A stretch of DNA of 34,500 bases from Patescibacteria group bacterium. GTDB lineage: Bacteria; Patescibacteriota; Minisyncoccia; Moranbacterales; DUUL01. Positions within the stretch are counted from its first letter, which is position 1, and each line of letters begins with the position of its first letter. Location of the stretch: assembly GCA_015493225.1 (NCBI GenBank), contig WGDO01000048.1, positions 1 to 34,500 of the forward strand, in the 5' to 3' direction. Under the pieces are notes generated by a model. The model did no database searches, was not told where the DNA came from, and worked only from the letters and a program-made list of their open reading frames with translations. The translations under genes and the position numbers were made by a program. Below, in pieces: positions 7,317 to 15,937 of the stretch.

Positions 7317-7467
7317 ATCTAAAAAATGGTTACTTTAACACCTTAATTTATCTTATTTATTCTAACTTTTTGAAATACAAAAGTCAAAAAACAAAAGAAT
7401 AATTCTATTATCCTTAGAACACACAATATTATGCATTCTAGTGATATCACAATTATCTATACTGGTT

Positions 7468-8166
7468 TTACTCCATAAATTTAAAGGTTGTAAGCACATT
7501 AACTAAAAGCTCTTTGGGACATTGCTCTCCACCAATAGTTATATAATACATTTTTCCAGTCTTTTTATCAATATAATCTATAAGAGCCTCTTTATCCCTA
7601 AATAAATTCAAACTTGGATATCCACAATTAGTCGTATGAACTATTTGTCCGTTTTTAGCATAAAAATATTGTAAATCTTTATGACTGGAAACCATCCAAT
7701 TAACACATTCTCTTCTCCTTGGCAACCAACTTCTTCCGACACCCCAACCTTTGTACATTATAAACATTACACATTTATTCTCTCGATTTTTGCTATCTAA
7801 AATAGTCAAATTTGTACTAATGTTAGGATAAAATTCTTTATTGATTTGTACCATAGCTCCCTTCGGATATTTAAACTCAAAACGATGCTCCTCATTTCTG
7901 TAAATATTATATGTCTTTGAATTTTGCTCATCTATAGTTGGTTTTAATTTATATTCTGTTCCGTGCTTAACAAGCAAAGAGCCAATGTGTTTTTGGTAAT
8001 ATTTATACGGATTTGACAATCCCCAAACATAAATTGGTGAATAAATTCCATCAAAACGAACTAAAGAATAAAAACTCCATAACATAATCACAACCACAAT
8101 AGCTACTGTAGTTTTTATAATTAACACTATCTTTCTATTCTTTTTTTGCTCCGTTCTTTCTATCAT
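7468..8166 (-). CDS. Single-pass membrane-anchored protein of unknown function
   Basis: 232 aa. A basic N-terminus (MIERTEQKKNRK) is followed by one membrane segment (about 13-37, IVLIIKTTVAIVVVIMLWSFY). The outer domain contains YNIYRNEEHRFEFKYP, the same W/Y..Y....F.FKYP motif as the neighbour at 6678-7316. Several cysteines (NKCVMF, RRECVNW, TTNCGYP, GEQCPKE) may form disulfides. No enzyme motif is visible. Its start is unambiguous and no Shine-Dalgarno is present. Confidence 0.75.
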   Translation of the reverse strand: MIERTEQKKNRKIVLIIKTTVAIVVVIMLWSFYSLVRFDGIYSPIYVWGLSNPYKYYQKHIGSLLVKHGTEYKLKPTIDEQNSKTYNIYRNEEHRFEFKYPKGAMVQINKEFYPNISTNLTILDSKNRENKCVMFIMYKGWGVGRSWLPRRRECVNWMVSSHKDLQYFYAKNGQIVHTTNCGYPSLNLFRDKEALIDYIDKKTGKMYYITIGGEQCPKELLVNVLTTFKFME

Positions 8167-8271
8167 TATTATGAATAAATTAATTTCCTTTATTCACTTA
8201 TTCTATTGTATTGCAATTTAATTGTCCAACAAATATTAAATACATTGACAAACTTTATGTTGATAAGTTTT

Positions 8272-8299
8272 TTGACAAGAGTTAGGTAAATGTTACCAT
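8272..8299 (+). promoter_or_regulatory. Promoter upstream of the DUF4173-like gene
   Basis: TTGACA (8272-8277), a 16-nt spacer, TACCAT (8294-8299), preceded by TG one base upstream of the -10 (extended -10 type). The -10 itself is weak. It lies about 45 nt before the gene start. Confidence 0.45.
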
Positions 8300-8342
8300 T
8301 ATTATATAGAAAAAATAATATCTAAATATTAATTTTAGAACA

Positions 8343-10646
8343 ATGATTACTAATAAAGAAACTAAAAACAATAAGCAAATTGACGATCAAATAATGGCTC
8401 GTTTGAATGGTAAATTGGGAAATCAAAATAGTGCCAACACAACCAAAACAACAAATCAAAAAAGTGATACTCAAACACAAAGCTGGTTACGGTTTGTGGT
8501 AGCTTCAATTATTATTAGCGGTTTTTATGTTTTGTTTGTTTGGAGATTTTGGAATTATGGTACTGAGGCTCTTGGTTTGAATATCACTGTTTTTTGGTTA
8601 TTGTTAACTGGTTTTTTCTTGGCCATTCAATGGAAAAAACTGACCATTAAAAGTATGCTATGGATTATTCCTTTATTAATTATAATACTAAGCCTGGGCA
8701 TTTATTCTACTAAATTTACCGGTTGGATTAGTGTTTTACTTTTGCCGATTATCTTTTTTGTTTTTACTACTCACGAATCACATCCCCGCATTCGCTATTT
8801 GCTATGGAGCAGATATTTTCCTTTGACAATTGTCCTCACCCTAATTAATTTTATTTTTGCCTTGTTTTCATCTTCCAGTCATAGAAAAATTCAAAAAGCA
8901 ACCTCAATAAAAAAACAACCGTCTAAAAATACCGTTGATGTTTGGAGACAAATTATCATTGGTGTTTCTGTTCTCTTTATTTTAGCTGGCTTTGTGGTTA
9001 TCCCCCTACTTTCTTCCGCCGATTCATCATTCGCTAATATATTTAAAAATTTCTTCACTTGGTTGGGGCACCTCGTTGACTTTTTTACTCCGGAAAGTTT
9101 TATTCGTTTATTGTTTTTCTTTTTTGGCGTTTTTGTTTTAATGGGTAGTTTAGAATACTGGCGGAGAAAATTTAAGCCGTTTTTAATCAATAAAACAAAA
9201 TATCAGTCTGCTCAAAAAAATACAATTACCATTGGCATTATTTTGGGAGGAATTCTCGTGTTATATTTAATTTTTATTATTCTACAGATTAAACATCTCT
9301 TTGTTGGGGCTCTACCTATAGATTTTTCCAAGACAGAAAATTTTGTTAAAAGTGGTTTCTGGCAATTGGTCGCCCTAACAACTCTCAACATCCTGCTCTA
9401 TGCTGGCATCTATAATCGCAAGACAAAGATTATTCAGCACATCTTAACTATTTTTACTTTCACTTCCTTGTTTTTGGTTTTTTCAGCTACCCAAAGAGTT
9501 TTTCTCTATGTTCTTAATTATGGATTAAGTTATGAAAAGTTCTTTGCTTTCTACACGGTGGTTTTTTGTATTTTTGTTTTTCTTTGGTTTTTATCTTTGA
9601 TTTTTCGTCACAATAAGCCGGCTAATGTTATTCAGGGATTATTCTTTTTAGCCCTTTGGATGTATGCGTTGGCTACCATTGTTCCTTTGGAAAAAATAAT
9701 CCTAACCACCAATTTAAATCTTACTCAGCAAGAAAATAGTCGGGTTGATATTAATGAATTGCGTATGCTTGGTTTTGATGCCCTACCATCCATAGAAAAA
9801 AATTATGATTTGTTTATGAAAGAGGCTTTTAAAGATTACCGGGAACACCATGAACCAAATAAATATAAGATACTGGAAGGTCTAGATAAAAATCCCAAAA
9901 AAGAACTTGAGAAAAACTTTAACACGCGCTGGATTAATTGGTATAAAAAAATCACTGCCCAACAAAATAATTTATACAAATATAGATACTATAATAACCA
10001 CAGTCAATCAACTCCAAAAAAATGGTATGAGAAAAATATCATAGAATTATTTTATACGCCTGACAAAATAATAAATCAAAAAATAAATTCTTTACCAAAT
10101 AATAATAAATCATCTCAAGAAACATCTTCCAGAGATGAAAAGAAATTATTAATTTACAAAAACCCTATTAATAATTTCTCTTTCCAATATTTTTCAAATG
10201 GACGAATTGTTTTTAAAGATTATTATAAAAAAGATGGCTTCACAAAAGAAGATTATGTCGTCTCAGTAAATTCAACAATCGATTACAGTAAAGCTATTTT
10301 CTTTTTCTCCTATAACAAAAAAACAGAAAATAGAAATGCTTCCCATAAAAATATCGTTTCTTTATTTCAAAAAATGAATAGGAGCCCAGGCAAATACCCT
10401 CATACCTACCTACCAAATTTATCAAATCAACCTGTTTACATAACGGTGCATAAAAATAGGAATAATGAATCGGATTATGGTCTTTTACTGCAAACAACAA
10501 CTGATAATATTCTTCACATCAAATCAAATACCCGGCATACTAATGTTTCTTTTCCGGTCGTTAAGGTACCGACTGATGAAGCCGTTGAATTATTAACTCC
10601 CGAGGAAGACCTGCAACGAACCATCAAATCTTTGCGAGTTTTATAA
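8343..10646 (+). CDS. Large polytopic membrane protein, DUF4173/DUF4153-like
   Basis: 767 aa in three parts: a polar N-terminus (1-48), a membrane block of roughly 11-13 hydrophobic segments (about 48-460) and a soluble C-terminal domain of about 300 aa. The stretch RVFLYVLNYGLSYEKFFAFY followed by a helix pair and NSRVDINELRMLGFDALPSI matches what I know of DUF4173, where a membrane core ends in an N-x-x-R/D..DxxYL..L..DA.P segment. The molecular function of that family is unknown to me. The lysine-rich C-terminal domain after residue 470 is not typical of DUF4173 and may be a lineage addition. It stands alone on the plus strand with its own promoter and a palindromic repeat downstream. Confidence 0.7.
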   Translation: MITNKETKNNKQIDDQIMARLNGKLGNQNSANTTKTTNQKSDTQTQSWLRFVVASIIISGFYVLFVWRFWNYGTEALGLNITVFWLLLTGFFLAIQWKKLTIKSMLWIIPLLIIILSLGIYSTKFTGWISVLLLPIIFFVFTTHESHPRIRYLLWSRYFPLTIVLTLINFIFALFSSSSHRKIQKATSIKKQPSKNTVDVWRQIIIGVSVLFILAGFVVIPLLSSADSSFANIFKNFFTWLGHLVDFFTPESFIRLLFFFFGVFVLMGSLEYWRRKFKPFLINKTKYQSAQKNTITIGIILGGILVLYLIFIILQIKHLFVGALPIDFSKTENFVKSGFWQLVALTTLNILLYAGIYNRKTKIIQHILTIFTFTSLFLVFSATQRVFLYVLNYGLSYEKFFAFYTVVFCIFVFLWFLSLIFRHNKPANVIQGLFFLALWMYALATIVPLEKIILTTNLNLTQQENSRVDINELRMLGFDALPSIEKNYDLFMKEAFKDYREHHEPNKYKILEGLDKNPKKELEKNFNTRWINWYKKITAQQNNLYKYRYYNNHSQSTPKKWYEKNIIELFYTPDKIINQKINSLPNNNKSSQETSSRDEKKLLIYKNPINNFSFQYFSNGRIVFKDYYKKDGFTKEDYVVSVNSTIDYSKAIFFFSYNKKTENRNASHKNIVSLFQKMNRSPGKYPHTYLPNLSNQPVYITVHKNRNNESDYGLLLQTTTDNILHIKSNTRHTNVSFPVVKVPTDEAVELLTPEEDLQRTIKSLRVL

Positions 10647-10654
10647 TCTATTAT

Positions 10655-10801
10655 TTACAATGACCTGTCCCATAAATATTGGGAACTGCACAATACCCAG
10701 AGTTACACTAATCATAATTCAAAACTTTAGATTTTGCAAAATGAACCTAAGTTGCGACAGCCTGTCCCGCGAATGCCGGGGACCGCACTAACTTTGGTTC
10801 A
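10655..10801. repeat. Degenerate palindromic intergenic repeats
   Basis: Two related copies follow the DUF4173-like gene. The first (about 10659-10700) begins CCTGTCCCATAAATATTGGGA. The second (about 10740-10801) begins TGAACCTAAGTTGCGACAGC and ends CGCACTAACTTTGGTTCA, so its ends are inverted copies of each other. Both share CCTGTCCC...GGGGA/TGGGA..GCAC. Related sequence recurs at 34209-34345. Confidence 0.55.
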
Positions 10802-10811
10802 AGTATTTATT

Positions 10812-10847
10812 TAAAAAAATAGGCCTGCCGAAGATGCTCGGTAGGCC
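10812..10847 (-). terminator. Intrinsic terminator (minus strand), possibly bidirectional
   Basis: The stem GGCCTGCCGA/TCGGTAGGCC (10822-10831 with 10838-10847, one mismatch) has a 6-nt loop. It is followed on the minus strand by TATTTTTTTAA. It ends the small membrane-protein gene. On the plus strand TATATTTTT follows, so it may also serve the upstream plus gene. Confidence 0.7.
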
Positions 10848-10862
10848 CGTTATATTTTTGCT

Positions 10863-11219
10863 TCAAACTTTATGGATTGGCAACTTTTGTTTATAGGTTT
10901 TGTTAACCTCAATTACAACAAGTTGCCAAAATGGAGCCATTATTACAATAGCCGTCAATAAAGTACTTACCAGAAGAAATAGCCATATCAAATTTATTGA
11001 ATTGACAATGCCTCTCCATCCAGACCCATGGATAAGTTGGATAATGATAATAATTATGGTACTTACTAATATACTCATAATTATAAACCAACTTATTTTT
11101 AATAATATGACATTTAAAATTGGTATTTGCACCAACTTCCACAGAAAAAACAATCCCGTGCAAAATATCAATCCATAGACTGCTACCTTTATCCACAATA
11201 CGATATCCACCTTGTCCAT
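10863..11219 (-). CDS. Small integral membrane protein of unknown function
   Basis: 118 aa with three hydrophobic segments (about 8-28, 38-62 and 75-100) and a short basic tail (NKTYKQKLPIHKV). No family is recognised. Two other frames are open over the same stretch, but only this one gives a coherent membrane topology and is followed by a terminator, so I take it as the gene. An unusual homopolymer tract lies right before the ATG: on the coding strand a run of A, then a run of about nine or ten G, then ATAATG. The G run could act as a Shine-Dalgarno and could change length by replication slippage. Confidence 0.55.
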   Translation of the reverse strand: MDKVDIVLWIKVAVYGLIFCTGLFFLWKLVQIPILNVILLKISWFIIMSILVSTIIIIIIQLIHGSGWRGIVNSINLIWLFLLVSTLLTAIVIMAPFWQLVVIEVNKTYKQKLPIHKV

Positions 11220-11222
11220 TAT

Positions 11223-11240
11223 CCCCCCCCCTTTTTTTTT
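11223..11240. repeat. Homopolymer tract C(n)T(n) before the small membrane gene
   Basis: A run of about nine C followed by about ten T. It is the only long C/G run in an otherwise AT-rich window and ends 2-3 nt from the start codon at 11219. Tracts of this type are known slippage sites in phase-variable genes of other bacteria; that role here is inference. Confidence 0.6.
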
Positions 11241-11330
11241 CTGTGAAATAAATTTGTATTAACTTTAAATAATTCTAAAGTGCAATTCGAGATAGTTTTC
11301 TCGAATGTATTATTAAAGCATATAATAAAT

Positions 11331-11366
11331 AAAAAAGCAAGTCTTTGGTTGGTGACTTGCTTTTTT
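11331..11366 (-). terminator. recA terminator (bidirectional shape)
   Basis: A perfect 13-bp stem, AAAAAAGCAAGTC/GACTTGCTTTTTT, with a 10-nt loop, about 55 nt past the recA stop. T-runs on both sides let it work in either direction. A smaller hairpin, ATTCGAGA/TCTCGAAT, lies beyond it at 11285-11306. Confidence 0.85.
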
Positions 11367-11421
11367 GTTGTTGCGCGATGTGAATTATTTGGTTATTTTT
11401 AATAAACCTAAAAATTACAAT

Positions 11422-12483
11422 CTAGAAAATATTTTCTTCCTGGGCGCGTTTTTTAGCTTCTTTAAGAATTTTTTTAGCTATTTTTTTATTTTCCTGTAAA
11501 AATCTTTTAGCAGCTTCTCGTCCCTGTCCCAACTTTTCGTCTTCATACTGAAACCAAGCTCCGGCTTTTTTAACTACACCAAACTCTACACCCAAGTCAA
11601 GTAAATCTCCTTCATAGGAAATTCCCTTATTATACATAATATCAAATTCTGTATTTTGAAATGGTGGCGCGACTTTATTCTTAACTACTTTTACCTTCAC
11701 TCGGTTACCAATAATTTTATCCCCCTGTTTAATTTGAGCTGAGCGACGCACCTCAATTCTCACCGAAGAATAAAATTTCAAAGCATTTCCTCCGGTGGTT
11801 GTTTCTGGATTACCGAACATAACTCCAATTTTCATTCTAATTTGATTAATGAAAATTACTGTAGCGTTACTCTTGGCAATGGCACTGGTTAATTTTCGCA
11901 GAGCCTGAGACATTAATCTGGCTTGTAATCCCATGTGACTCTGTCCCATTTCTCCTTCAATTTCTGCCTGGGGAGTTAAGGCAGCCACTGAGTCAACCAC
12001 AATAACATCAACGGCATTGGAACGTACCAAGGTTTCCACGATTTCTAGAGCTTGTTCTCCAGCATCCGGCTGAGAAATTAATAAATCTTCAACGTTTACT
12101 CCCAAATTTTTAGCATAAACCGGGTCCATGGCATGTTCGGCATCAACAAAAGCAGCTACGCCACCAGCCTTTTGAGCATTGGCCACAATGTGTAAAGATA
12201 AAGTTGTTTTACCAGATGATTCTGGACCATAAATTTCTATAATTCTTCCCCGAGGAATACCACCAATACCCAAAGATATATCCAAAGATGGAGACCCAGT
12301 AGAAATAGAAGCGACATCAACTTTTTTTACATCACCTAATTTCATTATGGAGCCATCACCAAATTTACTTTGAATTTCGTCGATAACGCTAGTTATTTTT
12401 TCATTTTCTTTTTTAACTACTTTTTTAGAAGTAGTTGTTTTCTTGGCCTCCTTCTTCTCCTCTTTCTTTTTCTTTTTGTTCAT
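11422..12483 (-). CDS. recA: Recombinase RecA
   Basis: ATP-dependent strand-exchange protein for recombination and repair. 353 aa, normal length. Walker A GPESSGKT is at residues 86-93, the Walker B segment is [12 protein letters not shown], and the L2/filament region [20 protein letters not shown] is complete. The first 27 residues are almost all lysine, glutamate and threonine, an extension longer than in model RecA proteins. The usual acidic C-terminal tail is short (KRAQEENIF). It has a promoter just inside the end of the upstream rodZ-like gene and a strong terminator. I see no LexA-type box, so SOS control is not evident. Confidence 0.97.
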   Translation of the reverse strand: MNKKKKKEEKKEAKKTTTSKKVVKKENEKITSVIDEIQSKFGDGSIMKLGDVKKVDVASISTGSPSLDISLGIGGIPRGRIIEIYGPESSGKTTLSLHIVANAQKAGGVAAFVDAEHAMDPVYAKNLGVNVEDLLISQPDAGEQALEIVETLVRSNAVDVIVVDSVAALTPQAEIEGEMGQSHMGLQARLMSQALRKLTSAIAKSNATVIFINQIRMKIGVMFGNPETTTGGNALKFYSSVRIEVRRSAQIKQGDKIIGNRVKVKVVKNKVAPPFQNTEFDIMYNKGISYEGDLLDLGVEFGVVKKAGAWFQYEDEKLGQGREAAKRFLQENKKIAKKILKEAKKRAQEENIF

Positions 12484-12515
12484 ATTTTTGTGTTATGAAT
12501 TATGTACATATACAT

Positions 12516-12543
12516 ATTATACACTTTTTATTTTTTAATGCAA
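12516..12543 (-). promoter_or_regulatory. recA promoter
   Basis: Minus strand TTGCAT (12543-12538), 16 nt, then a perfect TATAAT (12521-12516), about 30 nt before the recA ATG. The -35 is weak and overlaps the last codons of the rodZ-like gene. Confidence 0.6.
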
Positions 12544-13533
12544 GGGTTCGGCATCTTTTTTAAATACTACATTTCTAGCTACACCAGCTTGTTCTGCTAA
12601 CTCATGAAAATCTGTTTCATCATTAACTTTAATTAAAGTCTGATTAGCCTTGCCGGAGGTAATATTAACTTCATTGTTTGCTTGGAAAGTTTGTTCGGCA
12701 TCTGCAAGAACCGTGCCATTGTAAACTTGCTCTCCGTCAACTTTAACCGATATCCAAACCGGGGAATCTTTAGCTTTAACAATAATTTTTAGTATATTTT
12801 GTTTTTGAGTTTCATCGTCTTTTTCTGTTTGTTCATTTTCTGTCGGCGGAATGTCTTTTTTGTATTGGGAGGATAAAGTTATCTCTTTAATAATTTCTTT
12901 ATTAAATTTATTACTAGCCTTGATAACCAGTTTATTTATCCCTTCTTTTAATCCGATCTTTTCCTTAAAACCACCTTTTTCATCAACAAAGATTGGCTGT
13001 CCATTGATAGTAACCTTGTCGCCAATGTCTGTCGAGCCAATGAGTTCAACTGAATTATTAGTTATGGTAGAATTATTGATAGGTTGAGAAATTAAAAGTC
13101 GTGGAGTTTCAGATAATTTATTGGCTTCCTTATAGAAATACCACATTATCCCCAGGGCGAATAAGGCAAAAAATATTCCAGCTATAAATTTAAAGGAGAT
13201 GACAATGGTCGGCATTTTAAAAGTTTTCTTTTTTTCTTGTTTGTGTTTACTTTTTTTAATGTTTTTTTCAATACCCCTTTCCTTTTGATAAATAGCCAAA
13301 ACATTTTCATATTTGATTCCCAAAAAGTTGGCATAACTTTTCAAGAACCCTCGTACATAAACTTCTGAGGGCATATTCTCATAATTATCTTCCTCTATTT
13401 GTCTAAGATATTTTTTATTTACCTTAACGGCATTGGCTATTTCCTCAATAGATACTCCAGCCTTTTCTCTTATTTCTCTCAGTCTTTCCCCTAACAATTT
13501 ATTCCCTATATTCTTTTTATTAAATTCTGCCAT
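12535..13533 (-). CDS. rodZ: RodZ-like protein: HTH, membrane anchor, Ig-like and DUF4115-like domains
   Basis: RodZ links MreB to the membrane and affects cell shape. The start is taken at ATG 13533 (MAEFNKKNIG, 332 aa): the upstream TTG of the track overlaps a promoter -35, and family members begin with this sequence. Parts in order: N-terminal HTH_25 (about 13-80: LGERLREIREKAGVSIEEIA, KKYLRQIEEDNYENMPSEVY), basic juxtamembrane stretch, one membrane helix (about 112-133, FKFIAGIFFALFALGIMWYF), an Ig-like domain (about 140-210, PRLLISQPINNSTITNNSVE) and a C-terminal DUF4115-like beta domain (VWISVKVDGEQVYNGTVLAD). The extra Ig-like domain is not in E. coli RodZ. Whether it controls shape here is inference. 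Confidence 0.85.
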   Translation of the reverse strand: MAEFNKKNIGNKLLGERLREIREKAGVSIEEIANAVKVNKKYLRQIEEDNYENMPSEVYVRGFLKSYANFLGIKYENVLAIYQKERGIEKNIKKSKHKQEKKKTFKMPTIVISFKFIAGIFFALFALGIMWYFYKEANKLSETPRLLISQPINNSTITNNSVELIGSTDIGDKVTINGQPIFVDEKGGFKEKIGLKEGINKLVIKASNKFNKEIIKEITLSSQYKKDIPPTENEQTEKDDETQKQNILKIIVKAKDSPVWISVKVDGEQVYNGTVLADAEQTFQANNEVNITSGKANQTLIKVNDETDFHELAEQAGVARNVVFKKDAEPLH

Positions 13534-13555
13534 AGTATTCAATTTGTCTAATGAT

Positions 13556-13584
13556 ATTATTCTTCTCAGTGCCTTGCTCGTCAA
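13556..13584 (-). promoter_or_regulatory. Promoter of the rodZ-like gene
   Basis: Minus strand TTGACG (13584-13579), 17-nt spacer, AATAAT (13561-13556). The predicted leader before ATG 13533 is only about 15 nt. The promoter overlaps the alternative TTG start, which argues for the downstream ATG. Confidence 0.65.
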
Positions 13585-13613
13585 ACTTTCTAGGTCTCAT
13601 TTTCAAACGCATA

Positions 13614-15524
13614 TTAGTTTTGTACTAAACCGTCTTTTAATCCCTTAACCATTTGAGAAGTAATAGCCTTAAATTCATAACCGATATCGGCATTGGTAAA
13701 TGTATCCTTGGCTCCAACCTTAATATTTTTTAATAAGTCTGTTCCCTGATCCACCTGATTTGCCGAAGGTGTTACACTGATAATAAATTCCGCTTTTTCT
13801 GGGGGAGATAATATTCCCGTTCCAACTTCAACTGAACCCATATTCCATTCCAGCTGGTGACTTCTTTCATCAAATTTTAAATTATCTCCTTCCGGATAAA
13901 TTTGCCCTTCCCAATTAGTACCAGAGGGAAGGTCAGCTAATAATTTAGTTCCTTTTAATCTGTTAGTGGTGTTGGATAAAGCTAAAGTAATTTTAATTTT
14001 TGTTTTTTGGTCAACTTTTAATATCCCCTCGGTAGCAGTGTCGCCATTTTCCGGCACATAGCTTGCTACACTGGCAACCTGAACCACTGAATTAATTGGT
14101 ATTTTTAATTTTGTGGAGGTAACTTTTTTATTTTCAAAAAGTGGCGAATCCACATCTAAACTTTCAATTTCTGAGTAAGAACGCAGGTAAGGATTTTTAT
14201 CATTTTTATCCTTGGGAATAATACTATCCACTAGGCCAACTCTAAATTCAACCTTACCCTCTTCACCCGGTTGTAGAAGTTGTAATTTGGAAAAATCTCC
14301 TGCTTTCCAGGTCAGGATATTTGCTCGACTATCATAATAACCATCCTTGGAAGTAACTCGGCTTCTCTCAATATATTTTCCTGGTAAATGGGTTTTTAAG
14401 ACTAGATTACGCAAAGGAACTGTGGAATTGTTTTTAAATAGGACAGTATAATCAACATAATTTCCAGGGTAAATACTAGACTCCTGGGCGACTTCTTTTA
14501 ACAATATTTTACTGGGAATAATTTTGATGCTATTTTCAGTTTGAGCTAAGACACTACTATTTTCATTATTTTCCAAGATGGCCTTAAATACCTTTACGGC
14601 ATCGAGACGACCAGATAATTTTCCCTGAATGTTTATTTTAGATTGTTCACCAGCCTCTAAATTATCTATGTTCCATTTATTTGTTTTGTCTTCAAGAGGT
14701 GTTACATTACTATGATCAAAAATAAATCCTTCCGGGTAATTAACAGTCAATGATAAATTTCCTAAATCATCTGTGCTGTTATTCTTTATAATAATATCCA
14801 ATGAGACCATCTCTCCGTTACTGGCTGTACCGGCAGAATCCATTAGCATCTCGATATTTGTTTTTGCCAATTTAATATTTTTCTGAGCACTGGACTGAAA
14901 ATAACTGGAGATATTGGATGGTTTATACTTAGCAAAAACTTTTAAAGTTTCCTGGGTGTCTCCGCTATAATTCACAACGGATTTAATTGTATATTGTTTT
15001 TTACTATGTCGCTTCAAATCTCCGACATTAATTTTTGCTCCAGATAAATTTCTGTCCACAATGGCTGGATTTTCCTGAAGGCTGAAATTACGTGGCAATT
15101 CTATGGACAAAGAAACATCTTGCAGTTTACTTCTATTTTTATTCTCCACTGTAATTTTATATTCCGCCGTCTCTCCTACACTCACAATTTCCCTTCCTTC
15201 GATGGTAACAGATACCTTATCTTCTTTAAAAGCAGAATTTGATAGACGAACATACAGAACCATAAACAAAGCAATGAGAACAGCTCCAATAACAACACTC
15301 GTAGCAATAACAATATTGATATTTTTAGCTTGAAGTTTTTCTTTCCAGGTCAATGGTTGATTTGTTTGCTCGGTAACAATTTTTTCTTCCACTTTTTCAA
15401 AACGATTTTCTTCAGTGGGAGTATGCTCCGAAGCTTTATAAATATCCTCAGCCATTTTTCGGTCCTCTACCCCAGGCTGGTTTCTTTTTCTAAATATTTT
15501 ATTTAATAATTCTCCTAGTCTCAT
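13614..15524 (-). CDS. Membrane-anchored protein with DUF11-type repeats
   Basis: 636 aa. A cytoplasmic tail of about 80 residues is followed by one membrane segment (about 81-108, NINIVIATSVVIGAVLIALF) and a long extracellular part. That part has at least four beta-sandwich repeats of DUF11/COG1361 type, each with the pattern GE/GN-x-V-x-Y/D-x-I/V-x-h-x-N-x-S followed by a short P-x-x-F/Y segment: GETAEYKITVENKNRSKLQD, GEMVSLDIIIKNNSTDDLGN, PGNYVDYTVLFKNNSTVPLR and KTKIKITLALSNTTNRLKGT. Such repeats form rod-like surface proteins. It has its own strong promoter and is followed by the rodZ-like gene, so a role in the envelope is likely. Confidence 0.8.
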   Translation of the reverse strand: MRLGELLNKIFRKRNQPGVEDRKMAEDIYKASEHTPTEENRFEKVEEKIVTEQTNQPLTWKEKLQAKNINIVIATSVVIGAVLIALFMVLYVRLSNSAFKEDKVSVTIEGREIVSVGETAEYKITVENKNRSKLQDVSLSIELPRNFSLQENPAIVDRNLSGAKINVGDLKRHSKKQYTIKSVVNYSGDTQETLKVFAKYKPSNISSYFQSSAQKNIKLAKTNIEMLMDSAGTASNGEMVSLDIIIKNNSTDDLGNLSLTVNYPEGFIFDHSNVTPLEDKTNKWNIDNLEAGEQSKINIQGKLSGRLDAVKVFKAILENNENSSVLAQTENSIKIIPSKILLKEVAQESSIYPGNYVDYTVLFKNNSTVPLRNLVLKTHLPGKYIERSRVTSKDGYYDSRANILTWKAGDFSKLQLLQPGEEGKVEFRVGLVDSIIPKDKNDKNPYLRSYSEIESLDVDSPLFENKKVTSTKLKIPINSVVQVASVASYVPENGDTATEGILKVDQKTKIKITLALSNTTNRLKGTKLLADLPSGTNWEGQIYPEGDNLKFDERSHQLEWNMGSVEVGTGILSPPEKAEFIISVTPSANQVDQGTDLLKNIKVGAKDTFTNADIGYEFKAITSQMVKGLKDGLVQN

Positions 15525-15558
15525 AAGATACTATTTTTATTTTTTTATTTCTTCTTCT

Positions 15559-15587
15559 ATTATATAGTATGTGCAATTACTTGACAA
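15559..15587 (-). promoter_or_regulatory. Promoter of the DUF11-repeat gene
   Basis: Minus strand TTGTCA (15587-15582), exactly 17 nt, then TATAAT (15564-15559), about 35 nt before the gene start. Its -35 box overlaps the -35 of the plus-strand promoter at 15581. Confidence 0.75.
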
Positions 15588-15608
15588 ATTTTTAAAACTT
15601 GTTATAAT
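15581..15608 (+). promoter_or_regulatory. Strong plus-strand promoter of the candidate RNA transcript
   Basis: TTGACA (15581-15586), 16 nt, TATAAT (15603-15608): both boxes are perfect consensus. No convincing protein gene follows for about 950 bp, but a structured region ending in a terminator does. Confidence 0.8.
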
Positions 15609-15618
15609 GTTTTAACAA
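15597..15618. promoter_or_regulatory. Inverted repeat over the -10 box (possible operator)
   Basis: CTTGTTA and TAACAAG form a 7-bp inverted repeat centred on the plus-strand -10 region. A repressor bound there would block the plus promoter. It could equally be chance in AT-rich DNA. Confidence 0.35.
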
Positions 15619-15844
15619 GTTAATTTATTAATTTGTTTTGAAAAAGTTCTTTTAAATATTTGTGAGTATACACAGCTTTAGGAAAAAATTATTCGAGTTT
15701 TCTTGAAATGTTTTTGATTAATACAGCAAATAGTAGTTAAATTTATTTAAAAATTTGAATATTATTTGCTGTATTAACGGAGGCTCTTTATTCTTGTCGG
15801 ATTGAAGTGTCTCTACCTAAAAACTCCATAATAAGGAGAGCGCC

Positions 15845-15937
15845 ATGATTTGCTTTCGTCGTCCCCCGCCCATAGTGGGCACTGAGATCTCTTTTAAATT
15901 ATTTATTTCCCCTGTTGCCTGCGTCACCGCCACCTGA
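15845..15937 (+). CDS. Possible 30-aa small ORF inside the candidate RNA
   Basis: ATG at 15845 follows AAGGAG (15833-15838) by 6 nt, ideal spacing and rare in this window. The peptide starts MICFRRPPPIVGTEISF and ends ACVTAT; no family is recognised. The ribosome binding site can pair with upstream GCTCT..TTATT (about 15784-15793) or locally with CTCC (15824-15827), so translation could be gated by RNA folding. The peptide could also be non-coding chance within the RNA. Confidence 0.3.
   Translation: MICFRRPPPIVGTEISFKLFISPVACVTAT

Noticed and set aside
10900-11196. 92-aa plus ORF and 95-aa minus ORF
   Set aside because: Overlap the 118-aa membrane-protein frame, which has coherent topology and a terminator; these have neither.
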